Of a stretch of 64,000 nt of DNA, positions 20,283 to 31,410 are shown piece after piece. Positions within the stretch are counted from its first letter, which is position 1. Every line of letters begins with the position of its first letter. The translations under genes were made by a program, and so were the position numbers. Under the pieces are notes generated by a model. The model was not told the origin of the DNA and made no database searches. It saw only the letters and a program-made list of their open reading frames with translations. The stretch is from Phytophthora sp. 'mugwort' (Eukaryota > Oomycota > Peronosporomycetes > Peronosporales > Peronosporaceae): contig JAUCEF010000005.1 in NCBI GenBank assembly GCA_033558025.1, positions 620,001-684,000 on the forward strand, written 5' to 3'.

Positions 20283-21185
20283 ATGGATATCAGCATTGCG
20301 AATATCAACACAGTCAGCGCCGTTGCCACCGTGCCCCGCTTCGTGCGCTCCGTCTACGACATGCTGCAGAACGAAGACCAGCGCATCCTCTCGTGGTCGG
20401 CGGACGGATCCCACTTCCAGGTCTACGACGTGCCGCGACTGGAGGCCGAGGTGTTGCGCAAGTACTTCAAGCATGGCAAGTTCTCCAGCTTCCAGCGCCA
20501 GCTCAACAACTTCGGCTTCCACAAGTGGACCAAGACGCGCGCCAGTGTCGCTACCTTCAGCCACGACGTGCTCGTGCAGTGCCACCCGTCGCAGCTCACC
20601 GGCTTAGTGAGCCACATGAAGCTGAATCAGAAAGCGGTAACGACCGCTTCTACTTCACAGGTCAAGGCAACAACGTCGACGAAGCGACCTCGTAGCCTTC
20701 TGCCCACCGCGACCACCGACGACACGGCGTCTCTGAAGAAGCGCAAGACGTCCCCGCGCGATGTGTGCGCGGTCGACGACCTGTCGCACATCAGCGTACC
20801 GTCGATCTTGGAGCCGCTGTGGCTGCTGGTTGACGACAGCAGTTGGGAAATGGACGACCTCCTGCTGCTTGATGCCCTCGATTCGGTCGAGCTGGTGGCG
20901 CTGGGCTGGGACGCCGTCGTCTCGCCTGTCGAGATGCCGCTTTGCCTCAGTAACGAAGAAATCGACAGTGACTGCGTTCGTATCACCGACGTAGATGGCT
21001 TCGACTTCGAGCTTGACTGCGCGGCGACGACAGACCTGGAGGCCGAAGCCGACGTGTCTGTGGTCGACAGTGGCCTGCCCACCGCTCAGTCGCTGACGGA
21101 CGTCGATCTTGACGCTCTGCTCGAAGCTGCCTCCGACGTTGGCGTCGATATCAAGGTTGACATGGACACGTTGATTTTCGTGTAG
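20283..21185 (+). CDS. Heat-shock-factor-type transcription factor, array copy 3 (300 aa)
   Basis: It starts at an ATG exactly 1,923 bp after that of copy 2, with identical upstream DNA and coding sequence through about residue 274. The tails then differ: the Asp/Val-rich repeat of copy 2 (DVTIDVAIDVDVDTLLFV) is replaced by GVDIKVDMDTLIFV, and the 3' flank is a diverged version of the flank after copies 1 and 2. The DNA-binding domain and linker are the same as in copy 2. The two proteins should therefore recognise the same DNA, and differ, if at all, in the activation tail. The end of the array lies here. Confidence 0.92.
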   Translation: MDISIANINTVSAVATVPRFVRSVYDMLQNEDQRILSWSADGSHFQVYDVPRLEAEVLRKYFKHGKFSSFQRQLNNFGFHKWTKTRASVATFSHDVLVQCHPSQLTGLVSHMKLNQKAVTTASTSQVKATTSTKRPRSLLPTATTDDTASLKKRKTSPRDVCAVDDLSHISVPSILEPLWLLVDDSSWEMDDLLLLDALDSVELVALGWDAVVSPVEMPLCLSNEEIDSDCVRITDVDGFDFELDCAATTDLEAEADVSVVDSGLPTAQSLTDVDLDALLEAASDVGVDIKVDMDTLIFV

Positions 21186-22480
21186 GTTGTATGTAGTCAG
21201 TCACCAGCGCGCACCGATGTACTCAGAAGCTTTAGGTGCTTAACTAGTAAATAATGTATGAATCCATCGACTATACAGTAATGGATGGAGTGAGGGAGCC
21301 TAACTACAAACGGTAACTTGTTTGTTTGTCCCTGTGGTGGTATTATAGTTATTTTCAACAATAAACACACCTGAAGCCAGAGTGACTTATGGAGCCGTGA
21401 CCATACGCGTGGAAAAGGGTTGAGACGCTTACAGACAGAAGCCGGCAGTGCTGAACCCCATCCTACACAGTATAGTTCATCTACCAAACCCTTGCACTGG
21501 CAGAGTCAGGAGTTGATTGGATAAAATGATATCCAGGTGCTCAGGAAACACCAACTGACTGTTTGGTATTGGTGTACGGCAGGTGTCGTGTTCCTGTTTG
21601 TTTTTTCGTCGCACTTTGAGGTAGTGCTCCCAGGCCAGGGCCATGTCGCGGAGCTCTCTTTCATTTTGTATTGTATACTATTAGCCTACTAATTTGGAAT
21701 CTGTGCTTGGGCACAGTGTTCCGCAATCCCAAATACGCTAAGCGGGCGTGGAGTGTCTTTGGTGCTCTTCTGCGCTAGACAGAACACGATCATTAGGCCA
21801 CAGTAGCATTACATGTAGTCTCCTAACTAGGGAGTAAGTCGAACCTAGCGAAAACCAGCTTACTGTTTTTACTGATACCCTGGACGATTTGTTGCTTGTA
21901 TTGAATTCTAATATTAGCCACCTCTCGAGGTGGCTGATATTAGAAAAGAGCAGCTCATTTCACGCAAGGGAAACAGTAGTGACTTATTTATCTGACGAAT
22001 ACCTACTTATTTGTGCATTTCCTTTTGCATATTTTTCTGCATATTCGAAGGTTCGACTGCCCTATTTAGTGCCGTCTGTAAAATATGTTCATGTATCGTG
22101 AACATTTATGTTATTTGCGGGACAACACGGCATAGCGCGAACAACGATGTAAATGTGATAGTTTATCTAAGCTGCAATTGTTTTCGGAAAACCTACTGCC
22201 CAGTGTGCAGTGCCCGTAATTTTGTGCATAGCCGCGCGAGTTCGCGTCCACGATGCACCCAGCATTATCCTGGATAATTACCCTGGAGAAAAATAAATAC
22301 GCGGATCAATAAATATAATACCCATCACCACAGGGTTTGCACTGCTCCCGTATTCACTGCCTCTTCTCAATGGTCATGGCCAGCGTCCGCTTTTCCCTCC
22401 CTTCTTTCATTTCAAGATTTTCCTTCTCCTGCAACAATGGAGTGTCCACGCGTATCTGATGGCGACGATACGGCTGGCGA
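21186..22480. other. Diverged HSF 3' flank and gene-free DNA
   Basis: The first ~250 bp are a diverged counterpart of the flank after copies 1 and 2 (same ATGTATGAATC and GGTGGTATTA words in order). The rest has no supported gene. It contains the 16-bp-stem hairpin at 21908-21943. Confidence 0.5.
21908..21943. repeat. Hairpin, 16-bp stem, 4-nt loop
   Basis: CTAATATTAGCCACCT, loop CTCG, AGGTGGCTGATATTAG. Fifteen of sixteen positions pair as Watson-Crick and one as T/G. It is a compact stem-loop in non-coding DNA with no obvious poly-T tail. Confidence 0.75.
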
Positions 22481-22515
22481 AGATGAGGAAGAACGCGAGA
22501 AGTGAACCCAGTGCG

Positions 22516-22716
22516 TTAAAGAAGCAGTGATGGCGACTCGGAGAGTGATGCAGAATGCGAGGATGTATTTGAGGGCCGGAAACGTCGCCAGTTTCACGCG
22601 AGTTGGGATGTTTGGGAAGATCATCGCGCTAGCTATAGCGAGAAGATCATCTCTCATTTGGTTTTGAAGCAAACAGAGAGCGTCGCGAAGCGAAACCGGC
22701 AGCTTCGAGAGTAGAA
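22516..22716 (+). pseudogene. Possible N-terminal fragment of a transposon protein
   Basis: A plus-strand frame reads an acidic lead (DGDSESDAECEDVFEG) and then HASWDVWEDHRASYSEKII and LKQTESVAKRNRQLRE before a stop. Phrases of this kind open several oomycete MULE-like proteins (a W-x-x-W/F segment followed by a basic RNRQL). It stands alone without a catalytic part, so the call is weak. Confidence 0.25.
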
Positions 22717-23130
22717 GCGAGAGAATATGGTCTGTGCGCCATCTCCCTGACACTCTACCGCGCTGGCGCCGATGTTATATTTGCACCCATGGCATTTTTG
22801 AAGCACAGGGTACGATATGGTCGAGGAATAATGACTTGAGGTTGATCATGGGTTCAGACTTACCCAGAGGATCAAGAACATCGCAATCCCAGATGACGTG
22901 GTGAAAAGATCCGACCGACAAAACGCAGCAGATTTTCATGGCCACTAAACGGCAGTCGTCATCAAGACCGAACCTAAGAGCATCTTCGTATACGATCCGC
23001 TCGGAGACTCGAACTATATCGACCCTATCTCTAAAATCGCTGCATGAATCAAGCATAAAACGAGTTTAAGACTGTCAGCCTTGTCGTCGTCGCATCACCT
23101 CCTTAAAAGGATGGGAGTAGCTGCGGAATG

Positions 23131-23247
23131 TATGTGCTCAATTTCATGTGGTGCATGCTGGACGAGAACATCAAGAGCGCGTACGGCGACCCCGGCCTGC
23201 ACAGGTTTTGGTACGGCATCCTGCGTGCGCTCTTATCGGCGAAGTAG
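23131..23247 (+). pseudogene. Orphan exon-like fragment (38 codons), family unknown
   Basis: In a generally AT-rich region this GC-rich frame reads YVLNFMWCMLDENIKSA and then YGDPGLHRFWYGILRALLSA, ending in AAG TAG at 23247. Composition and the run of bulky hydrophobics look like the end of a real protein. No upstream exon was found in the window, so it is probably a captured gene end. I do not recognise it. Confidence 0.3.
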
Positions 23248-23332
23248 CAGAATATCTAGTATGCTTGGTCTGTTTGTAGTACAGAGCAGACATAACAACC
23301 CAATACATAGCAACATATCCATTTCACTATGG

Positions 23333-23448
23333 ATAAAAAGGTTGATATCCAAGTTTGCATTCAGGATTGTGGATATGGATAATATCCACAATCCGATATG
23401 GATAATATCCACAATCCTGAATGCAAACTTGGATATCAACCTTTTTAT
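23333..23448. repeat. Large inverted repeat, perfect 44-bp arms, 28-bp spacer
   Basis: The arm 23333-23376 (ATAAAAAGGTTGATATCC...) is the exact reverse complement of 23405-23448. The 28-bp spacer holds a second copy of GGATAATATCCACAATCC that also straddles the spacer and right arm, so a smaller alternative hairpin (13-bp stem around GGATA) can form. It looks like a young MITE or fold-back element, or a recombination product. No coding capacity. Confidence 0.9.
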
Positions 23449-23465
23449 AGTCCTTCTTCTCCACC

Positions 23466-23560
23466 CGGACACAAAACTTGTCACAAACCTGGTCACAAAT
23501 CTGGCAAGTAACTTAGTTATGAATCTGGTGCTTATCCTGGTCACAACCTGGTCATAATCC
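23466..23560. repeat. Degenerate short tandem repeat (~12 bp, CACAAACCTGGT-like)
   Basis: About eight imperfect units related to cacaaacctggt / cataatcctggt follow the inverted repeat directly. The frame reading TNLVTNLASNLVMNL is produced by this periodicity and is not a gene. Confidence 0.6.
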
Positions 23561-24829
23561 TAGTTACCTGCACGGATTGCGCGATACATCTGGAACACCA
23601 ATCACGGTATGCGCATATGACTCAAGTGTCAATGCCCTGAGAATCACATCTTGGCGCCCGACGAATTCCTCCCATGAATCGAGAGCGATGTGAACTTAAT
23701 ACCTGGCAAGCACCACAATCGGTTGGCTTCGCAGACCTGCTTGATTCTTGCTCACACAGCCTGAACGCGATCCTACAAACCGACGATGATGTACATAAAA
23801 CAAGTGAACAATCCAGCCCATGATGTCACGTAAACCCGACGATAGAAGCAGCTGCTACGGAACAGAGAGGCTACGAAAATATTTTACCGTAAGATAGTAG
23901 CAAACCTTACGTCCTAAATTTCAGTCCTTGTTGGTCCTGCATGCGACATACCTGATCCTGGACGCAACCTGGGAACAAGTTTGCACGACTATGCAAAAAC
24001 AAAACTGGGCAGCATGCTCGTTTAAATGTTTTACCTAATTCAGGTACTTCTCATGTAGCGAACGTGCGTCGGCACAATTCATAAAATATAAATAAGATGA
24101 TGTCACTTAGGAAAATCTCTATCTACATGCTATGCGTTACCGGTGTACTTAAACGTATGTCATCTTCGCAAAAATCTTAGCTACTTAATTTTGCACCTCA
24201 GTATCATTTGCTGCACTGTCAGTGCCCTACTTGCTTACCTTGTACGCAACCAAGATGTTAACCACCGCCAATCGAGTTGTCGAGTCGAAACGCCCTAGGC
24301 GACCCGCCGCGTCGTTAGCGGCGTCAGTGTTTATAAAACAAACACGTGCTTGCTTGTTTTGGGAGAGTGCCATAGTGACGCGAGGTGTTCGTAGTGAATT
24401 CGGAATATCATGCGTGTACAAGGTGCTTGGTTCGGGCTTTAAGAAGTCATTGAGTGCTACCAGGGTGATTCGGTCCGTAGTGGATCGAGAATGTTCTACC
24501 GAAGATCGATTTCCCGAGTATTCTTGATCCAAAATGGGAATCGCTCAGTCAATTTGCATTCGTGCGTGTTCCTGTAATTTGGTTGAAATTAGGAGTGTCG
24601 GTCGAAATCTGAGACAAACAAACGTCTATTGAGCGCGATATTTCTAACAGATTTGAATCACCCGTTACTGCTCGGATAAGTACGATCCCATAGCAAATAG
24701 TTTGCTACGTTTGTGGCAATAATATCGTGAAAGTCGGTTCAAATCTGCACTTAGCAATGATTGTCGCTCTGTTTGAGGCCTCGTCCGCTCACTGGCGGTG
24801 AGGCAGTGATTCAGCTCGATGCTGATCCC

Positions 24830-25500
24830 CAAGCTCGGCGCTAGAGCGTCGAGAGCATCCGACTGGACGACTCTGACTACGAGGTCGACTGACCCTCCAC
24901 CATATATGTGTCGTTACTGAGCGAGGATTCGTCCAACATCGTGGCGCTCACCAACTTCGCCCCGGTCGAGTTGGAGTGCCTATGGAGCACCGCGCATAGC
25001 CACGAGACCACCACGTGGAACACTGGTGGGGTAAGCAATGCGCGCATCTCCCTGAGGACTTGATCTTCATGTTCTTGGCGGTGCTGATGCCTTGCGGCAA
25101 GTGCGACGCGGTGGCGAGTGTTTATAATATCAAAGACGGCACCTTTCAGAAGATGATCCTCTCCTCTGTTGTGGTTCTCTCGCCGTTCCTGTACGACAAG
25201 TCCGCGGTCGACAAGCTCACGGTGGAGGCGTTAGTGTTGAACGGCAACACGTTTAAGCACCACCCGTTCGCGGGAACGCCACTGACATGACATTTCAGCA
25301 GACTACCATGCCCCAGCGGACCATGCACGAGCGCGGGGCTTACTACAGAGCCAGGCGTCACCTTTACAAAGGGGTAGTGTCGGTGCTGTCTAACAGCCTC
25401 GCCACCAACCACTACGCTGGACGAAAAGCCGACATCGAGATCTCCGCGGCAACCACGAGTTCCACCTGCGGCACCCGTTGGCCGTGAAGCGGCGTTATCG
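24830..25500 (+). pseudogene. DDE transposase fossil, same family as 63.6 kb
   Basis: Read across frames, it gives an acidic lead (LDDSDYEVD), then NFAPVELECLWSTAHSH and TTTWNTG near 24955-25030. Next come the LAVLMPCGKCDAVASVYNIK and LSSVVVLSPFLYDKSAVDK blocks (25070-25230) and, after a TGA at 25288-25290, QQTTMPQRTMHERGAYY and HLYKGVVSVLSN. The order fits an oomycete DDE_Tnp_4-like transposase. The family's usual ALYATDVTFQQ core sits where the stop and shift fall. Several frameshifts; inactive. The same protein type starts at 63.43 kb, where the ALYATDVTF motif is present. Confidence 0.55.
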
Positions 25501-26411
25501 TGAGAAACGCCGGATCTTCCTGCGCAGCCTGCTCGTTACGAGACACCGGACAGTACGTCTCGCATGGAGAGACGGTGATAGCGAAATAAGAGATGATGTT
25601 TGGGCCGAGGGTTTGCCTTTCTAGACGTTGTAAGGCGGTAGGTAGAGCTATCGCTCGTTACATGACGGCGTAATTGATTGATGTTACGGTGGATATGAAG
25701 ACGATTCAGTCATTCAGTGATCTGTGACTCTTGCCGGATTGATTCGCGTGAATGCGATTTTTCGTGGTGACCTTTCAGTTGCGTCGAAACATATTGCATT
25801 TGGTAAATTATAATGTGGCGCGTATATGAACCTGCACTCTTAGAGAAAACCTGACATCTTCAGGCTGAGCTATTTGTCTCTATGTCTCTAATAGACTATC
25901 CCTTCAATTCGGAATACATCTAATTTTCCGCAAAACATTTCACCATACGACAACACGGACGTTTTGAGACCGTGTCGATTATCCAAATATCATAGTCGGA
26001 TTAGTTTAAATTAGATATTCTAGCTTTCTATTAATAAATTTACGATTTCGATTTTACTACGGGAATTGTTGACATGGATTGTCAAAATGCTGAGTTTATC
26101 GTTGCCGTTTTATAGTCGTTGGCTGTATGTGTCGTTGCAGTTTTCGCAACTCGGCGGTCGCGTTTCTGCATCCTGTTCTACACCTCCTCCGACATGGGTT
26201 CACTTTGCACTTCAAGTTTTGTCAGGAGAAAACTGCAAAAACACTTGCAGCCGTAAGGCCGGGGAATCTCTAGAACATGCGGGCAATTTACTAAAATTGT
26301 TCCCACTTTCAAAAGGTGCTTGTTGAAGATGTTAAATAAGAGTTGTTCTCCTTCTTAGCCTAAGAATAAACTGCGATATCGTGTGTCAAAATTTAGCGGT
26401 AGTTTCGATAC
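25501..26411. other. Gene-free spacer
   Basis: No supported coding region. The sequence is AT-rich from 25700 on. The frame at 26066-26326 shows no recognisable domain. Confidence 0.5.
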
Positions 26412-28174
26412 ATGCGTGTGTGGACTATTGCTCACCCACAGACAAACTGGAGCCTCGCCGAGTTAATAGCCGCAATGGCCTTTGAACCCTCGCCACCGTT
26501 TATACCCCCGCATGCCAAAGGCCAGACGTTTCATGACGGAAAGACAGCTCTACATTCAATTCAGGACTACGCTCTGTCTAGCAAGAAGCAAGTGGTGGTC
26601 GCAGACGGAGGTGGAGGTCGCAAAAACATAAAGTTCTCTTCAAGGGCGTGCTGCATTTTCGTGCAGCTGTATGCAGACAATGAAATTACAACTTGGCGCC
26701 TACAGTAACAACCATCTCACTCACATCACCGCAGCTCGATAGCTCAGCCTACCGACCGTCAGCTTGCAAATTTTCATGCATTTCGGAGCGCTGTGCTTGC
26801 CTAGCCGGATAGCCAGCACGAGTTTTAGCCGGCCAGTTTCAGCACCTATACGCTCTCGTCGTGACCAACATGAGCGCTGTGTACAGAGCTAAGGAATTGG
26901 TTTAAAAAAAACTACAGCGCTCTATAGAGAAAATCCCGCAACTACTAGCAGAATTCGCGTGTGAATCCTGGCTCAATCACTGATGTGCAGGCCGATTCAT
27001 AGAGGCGGGTTATGCGGACAATCGTCATCAATAAAGTGTTCCTGAGCACAATGTCGTTTAACCGGCAGACTCTAGGGAGCGCCGGTGCACATTCTACCCC
27101 CAACAACTACGGCGGTCAAAAATTGGTGTTAGTGGGTCGGGACGGCAACTCCAAAAAGCTTACGCTAGCTGTTTATTTCATCAACTCAGAGGATATCGTT
27201 AACTACGAGTGGTTTCGGGATTGTATGCAACGCGCTGGGTTGCTGTTGGCAGATCGCCCGCTTTTCTGTGATCGCAAGAAAGGGTTAATCTATGTTGGCA
27301 AGAAATACGGTCTCGAGCTTCGGTACGTACATTCATCTACATTATGTAACTTAATTAAATATTTAACTGGTCACATGTACGTTATAGGCGCTGGATGCTC
27401 CACGTTGGCGAAACACGTTCCACCTGTGTCAGTCCTTTAATGCAGTTCATAAATCGTATCTTCGGAAGCTACAAGACCCTAGATTTGAGCAGGTGTATAA
27501 CAATGTGCTTAAAATGATCGGGTAGTAAGTGGGGAGGATGTTGAAGGGTATCTTCGCACGATACCACCTGGGGAGTGGGTTCTGCACACCGTTCTAGGTA
27601 AAAGGATTTTGTACGGGTGGCGGACAATAAGCTTTGTAGAAAGTTTAATGCGAGTTTGTTGGTCTAGCGCATCCGAGCCTGCGCGCCGTACGAGTTTTTG
27701 GACCGCATCATGGCAATGATGATGGAAGCAGCTTTCTCTGGATCGGAACGGTTAAAAATGGGCGAAAGAAGGCAGAAAGTCGCAGCGGGTGCTCAAACAT
27801 TGAACGAAGCGGAATTCAACCGAATGGGCAACTATCAGGTTGGCGATTCGCAAGTGCTAGTCGCGTTCGTTCATCGTGTCCACGCAGTTCGCCCGTACCG
27901 GTCTCGCGTGGATCTGGAAAATAACTCAGCACATGTCCCTTCGTGGATCAATACGGAATCCCGTGCCGACATGCGACTACCACAAACGATCCCATTGACA
28001 CCACCGACGGGTTTCATTTCTTGACAGGACGTGATCCCTATGTCTCTTCCATGAAGTGCACGCTGAGCTCGACATCGATCACCAAGGAACCCTCACGCGA
28101 CGTGAATCTGATGGAATATCACCATGAGGACGGTCCGAACGCGCTGCGCCATCATGGCGCTGCACGGTTGTGGT
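26412..28174 (+). pseudogene. MULE-type transposase pseudogene (second MULE)
   Basis: From 26412 a FAR1/FLYWCH-like N-terminus is read (QDYALSSKKQVVVADGGGG, ACCIFVQLYADNEITTWRL). The catalytic region follows at 27012-27320: SAGAHSTPNNYGGQKLVLVG in place of the usual DGT, then LTLAVYFINSEDIVNYEWF and LFCDRKKGLIY, the D-R-x-x-G block. A frame near 27412-27530 gives TFHLCQSFNAVHKSYLRKLQ. The end (27940-28174) holds DQYGIPCRHATTTNDPID, the C-x-H end of a SWIM zinc finger. At least four frameshifts. No TIRs were recognised around it. Confidence 0.65.
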
Positions 28175-30950
28175 GACGGCAGCACCCCACGGGTCACTGA
28201 ACAGAGGTGCGCTGGGCGCTGAAACACTCTACTGATGCTTGGAATCGTGGTAATGTTACGTTGCTTGATATGAAGTAGTTAACAATACAAGCACCTTTTG
28301 AAAGTGGGGAGCATGTTTAGTAATTTGGTCCGTTTACCCGCCGTAAGGTCTAAAAAAAATGGCAACGGGCATCAACGGCAATCTTACCCGGATGATGTCT
28401 CACATGCCAGACATGCCGACCAGTCGGACAGGCGCCGTCCTCGACGCGCAGGAGCCTGGTCCCGTTGGACAACATGGAGGCAGCTGAAGCCTGGCACTGT
28501 GCCGCGCACAGTGCGCCGCCGCCCTCGATGCGCAGGATCCCAGTCACGAGGAGAAGCAGCAGCATGCAGGCGTCGTGCCGTGAGGTGCTGGCGCCAGCCG
28601 TTGCGAAGCAGTGTTAGCCACGACATGCTGGCGGCAGCAGACACACGAAATATATGGCAAATTCGTCAACCGTTTGAAATGGAAATGGCGATGGATATGG
28701 TTTGTATGACACGCATGTTGACTTCGTTATCTTTGAGCTTCTACCGTAGCTGAATGGTACTTGGCTTATTCAAATGCTAAAGATGCACCGATATCCGTCG
28801 ATCGGCCGGCGGCTTAGGCACTTGCATGGCGGCGGCGCATGCGCGCACCACGGTACAGAAGTGTTGCCCGGCCATTGAGATTACTGCTTCCGGCGCCCGC
28901 ATAGGACATGCACACGAGTTTCAAACTTGCTGCACATGACACCTGGCGCTCGACGCTAACGGACGAACCTTCGTCGGGCATACCCAGCCGCTCCATCGCG
29001 GCAGTAATCGACTCAACTGCCATCAGATGAAGGTTCTCCACTGTTCGGTTTGAAACTTCATCGTACACGCGCGGGGTTGGCAGACTAACACTCAAACGAT
29101 GCTGTCGATGTCAGGCATGCTTCCATCAAGCAGGAAAGTGATGGCACCCCGGTCCACTCGCCGTTCAAGCAACAAGTCCCCCTATTGAAGTGCTGCAGCA
29201 CGACGAATAAGCCGTTTGTCTGGCGACCCGAGTCGGCAAAGGGCTTCTCCTGATCACTCTGGCTCTCGCAGAGAGTGAACAGTTGGTCCAGTAACGTAGC
29301 GTGCAGTGTAGCGTAGCGTCACGCTTTATCGCGGCATATGTACGACTCACATGGATTGTTGGTAGTTGCGTACAGTAGGGCGTGTGGTAGCTCTGCCAGC
29401 GCCACATCCTGCGGTTAACCCACACCGTGGAAAGATAAGTGCGAGCCCGGAGAGTTGTGACACCTACTGACAGCGCCTCTGCGCTTCAATCACCTAGACA
29501 AAAAAACCTCCTCGCTCAGTGCTGGTCCGTGGAAGCCGCTCCCAAGACTTCACGTACAGCATTCCACTGCTCGACAGTCCGGTGACGGTTGGGAAAGCTC
29601 GCTGTAGCAGCTGCAGAACCTCCGCGAAATGAGGCTCTGCTGATGCGATAAAATGAATATTGCGATCGGGTGACAGAGGCCGATCCTCTTTCAAGGGATC
29701 GGAGCCCGACGACGATGACGGGGAAGCCTTACTACGTTAACTTGTAGGTCGCATCAAATTGGGAGATGAAGCAGCGGGGTCTCACTTAGCCTGGCGCAGT
29801 AGGTTTTTTTTTTTTTTTGGTTTTTGGTGCTCATAGCAGCAATGATCGGAATGCTGTCGTTGCCGTTGTCCACCATGGGCTTTCCCACGTCATCGCAGCG
29901 CCATCAAAGTGAAAGGTTGCTGTCTCTACTTCCTCACCCACCACTGAAGCACGTCTCTAACTTGGACGAATAAACATCAAGGAGGTCGCTGTTTCCCTAG
30001 TGCATGAACCCGTTGAACAACTGCGAGGCTCGTCATGCTGTCCTCGTTGAGGTCTGTGCGCTGGAGCAGGCCGGTGCAGATGCGCTTGGTTTTGAGGCCT
30101 GGTGCTGCCCAGTCTTGTGCAACCTTTTTAAATTCCGCTGACAGAAGGCGAACGCAAAGGAGAGCGAACAACTGTAGTGTGTGCATGAACTTCCTCCATG
30201 GACCCCAACTGCACGTCAGCACGCGCGCCCGCCACGGGCATGCGGTGTACGAAGCAGCGCGTGCGCAGGCTCCGATTTGCAGTGAAACCGTTGCTCTCGC
30301 ATGGCGTGGAAGGCTAGAAAAAAATAGGCATACCTGTCGCTGACCAAGGCCACTTTTAGTGTTTTGTAGCGTTTGAAGTCTTGTAGGAGCATGTCCGCGT
30401 CGTCGTCGTGCGGCATTCCAGACGCGATGGTCGCCTAAGGAAGTAAGGGCATAATGTTTGTGTAGAAGCCGTGGTAAGGAACGGGCTGGTTGGTACCAAC
30501 GAGTTTTGAATAATGGCGGTGAAGCCAGCATGACTAGTTGCTCTAGTGCTAGGTGGTATGCTAATGATGCTGAGAATGCTATTGATGTGGTATCTGCGTT
30601 TCTTTGGTGCTTGATTATAACCACTGGTTTTTCGCGCATATCTGAATTGCCGACGTTTTCGTGCAAGTGCTAGTAGTTTTGGAGTTTGCTATATAATGCT
30701 TGGTGTAAACAAAGCGTCCTCTTTAGCCAGCGCCATCAATATCAACACACTGGTTGTATTGTGCGTTCTCCTCAAGATTTCCTTGCCCATCAATCACGCA
30801 TCAAACACACAAGGTGGGCAAATCACTTGCATCCACTATGCCACACCATTAAGTACGAAACACACTGGGCATGATCAAATAGACTGAGTGATTGTATTTG
30901 GGCGATTCGCTCAATCGGTCCATTTAGGTAATCTAGGTGGGAAGCACAAT
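28175..30950. other. No recognisable gene; minus-strand coding-like frames
   Basis: Open minus-strand frames at 28814-29095, 29494-29694, 29977-30666 and 30216-30416 have GC-rich, partly protein-like composition (for example LLQDFKRYKTLKVALVSDRY). They overlap one another or are short, and show no domain I can name. They may be a broken gene or transposon. A T-run lies near 29804-29818. Confidence 0.3.
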
Positions 30951-30953
30951 AAC

Positions 30954-31136
30954 TGTTCGAATGTCGGACGGAACCTGGAAATCCAGCCAGCTTTGCAGTA
31001 GCACCATCTGGGCTTGTCCGCATCGTCCAGTCAGTAACAAACTATATGTAACGTGGAGGCTACAATTCGCTCGAAGGTTCCACAGACGTTGGCGTGTATA
31101 CCAACGTCGATGTGGGCACGTTGTTTCCCTGTAGTT
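30954..31136 (+). pseudogene. Rearranged remnant of an HSF gene and its flank
   Basis: 30954-31070 matches, with about one change in four or five bases, the HSF 3' flank at 17763-17900 (shared words CCAGCCAGCTTTGCAGTAGC and TGGAGGCTAC). Immediately after, 31071-31136 matches the last 22 codons and stop of HSF copy 3 (TCGAAG...GACGTTGGCGT...ACGTTG...GTAG). In the array the flank lies after the gene. Here it precedes a gene end, as expected if a tandem unit was present and most of it was deleted. About 10 kb away from the array. Confidence 0.65.
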
Positions 31137-31410
31137 TGTCGGTAGCGTGAATACTGTATTCAAGGTTGCATGAATTGTATTGCGGGTGTCAGCAGCTACA
31201 TGTACATTATGAGTGCTATTGACAATAGGGTTTGCCGTAGGGCTACTGATATTAACGAATTCAGTGTCTCTGCCTTGCTCAGCAGACGTTTACACGTATC
31301 TTTGCATGATGTGAATACTACGACCGCGACGAATGGCTATTATTACTGGCTGCCCTTTCAGCTACAAGTACACTACCATTGATCTGGTCTGCGCATTACT
31401 TGACAGCGAT
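31137..31410. other. 3' flank of the Iwr1-like gene
   Basis: No gene. It separates the HSF remnant from the end of the minus-strand gene at 31411. Confidence 0.5.

Larger units (their letters stand above)
16788..21140 (+). repeat. Tandem array, 1,923-bp unit, about 2.3 copies
   Basis: 16788-18710 is repeated as 18711-20633, and a third partial copy runs to about 21140. Each unit holds the 3' part of an HSF gene, about 1.0 kb of flank, then the promoter and 5' part of the next HSF gene. The only differences I noticed are one C/T in the flank (18002 versus 19925) and one C/T near the copy 3 end (21107). Such near-identity means very recent unequal crossing-over, gene conversion or an assembly duplication. 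Confidence 0.9.

Noticed and set aside
23466..23560. CRISPR-like or satellite array
   Set aside because: Units are only ~12 bp, imperfect, with no spacers; simple slippage explains it.
29977..30666. 229-codon minus frame considered as an effector or transposase gene
   Set aside because: No signal peptide, no RxLR-EER or LxLFLAK motif and no transposase motif; a second overlapping frame looks equally protein-like.
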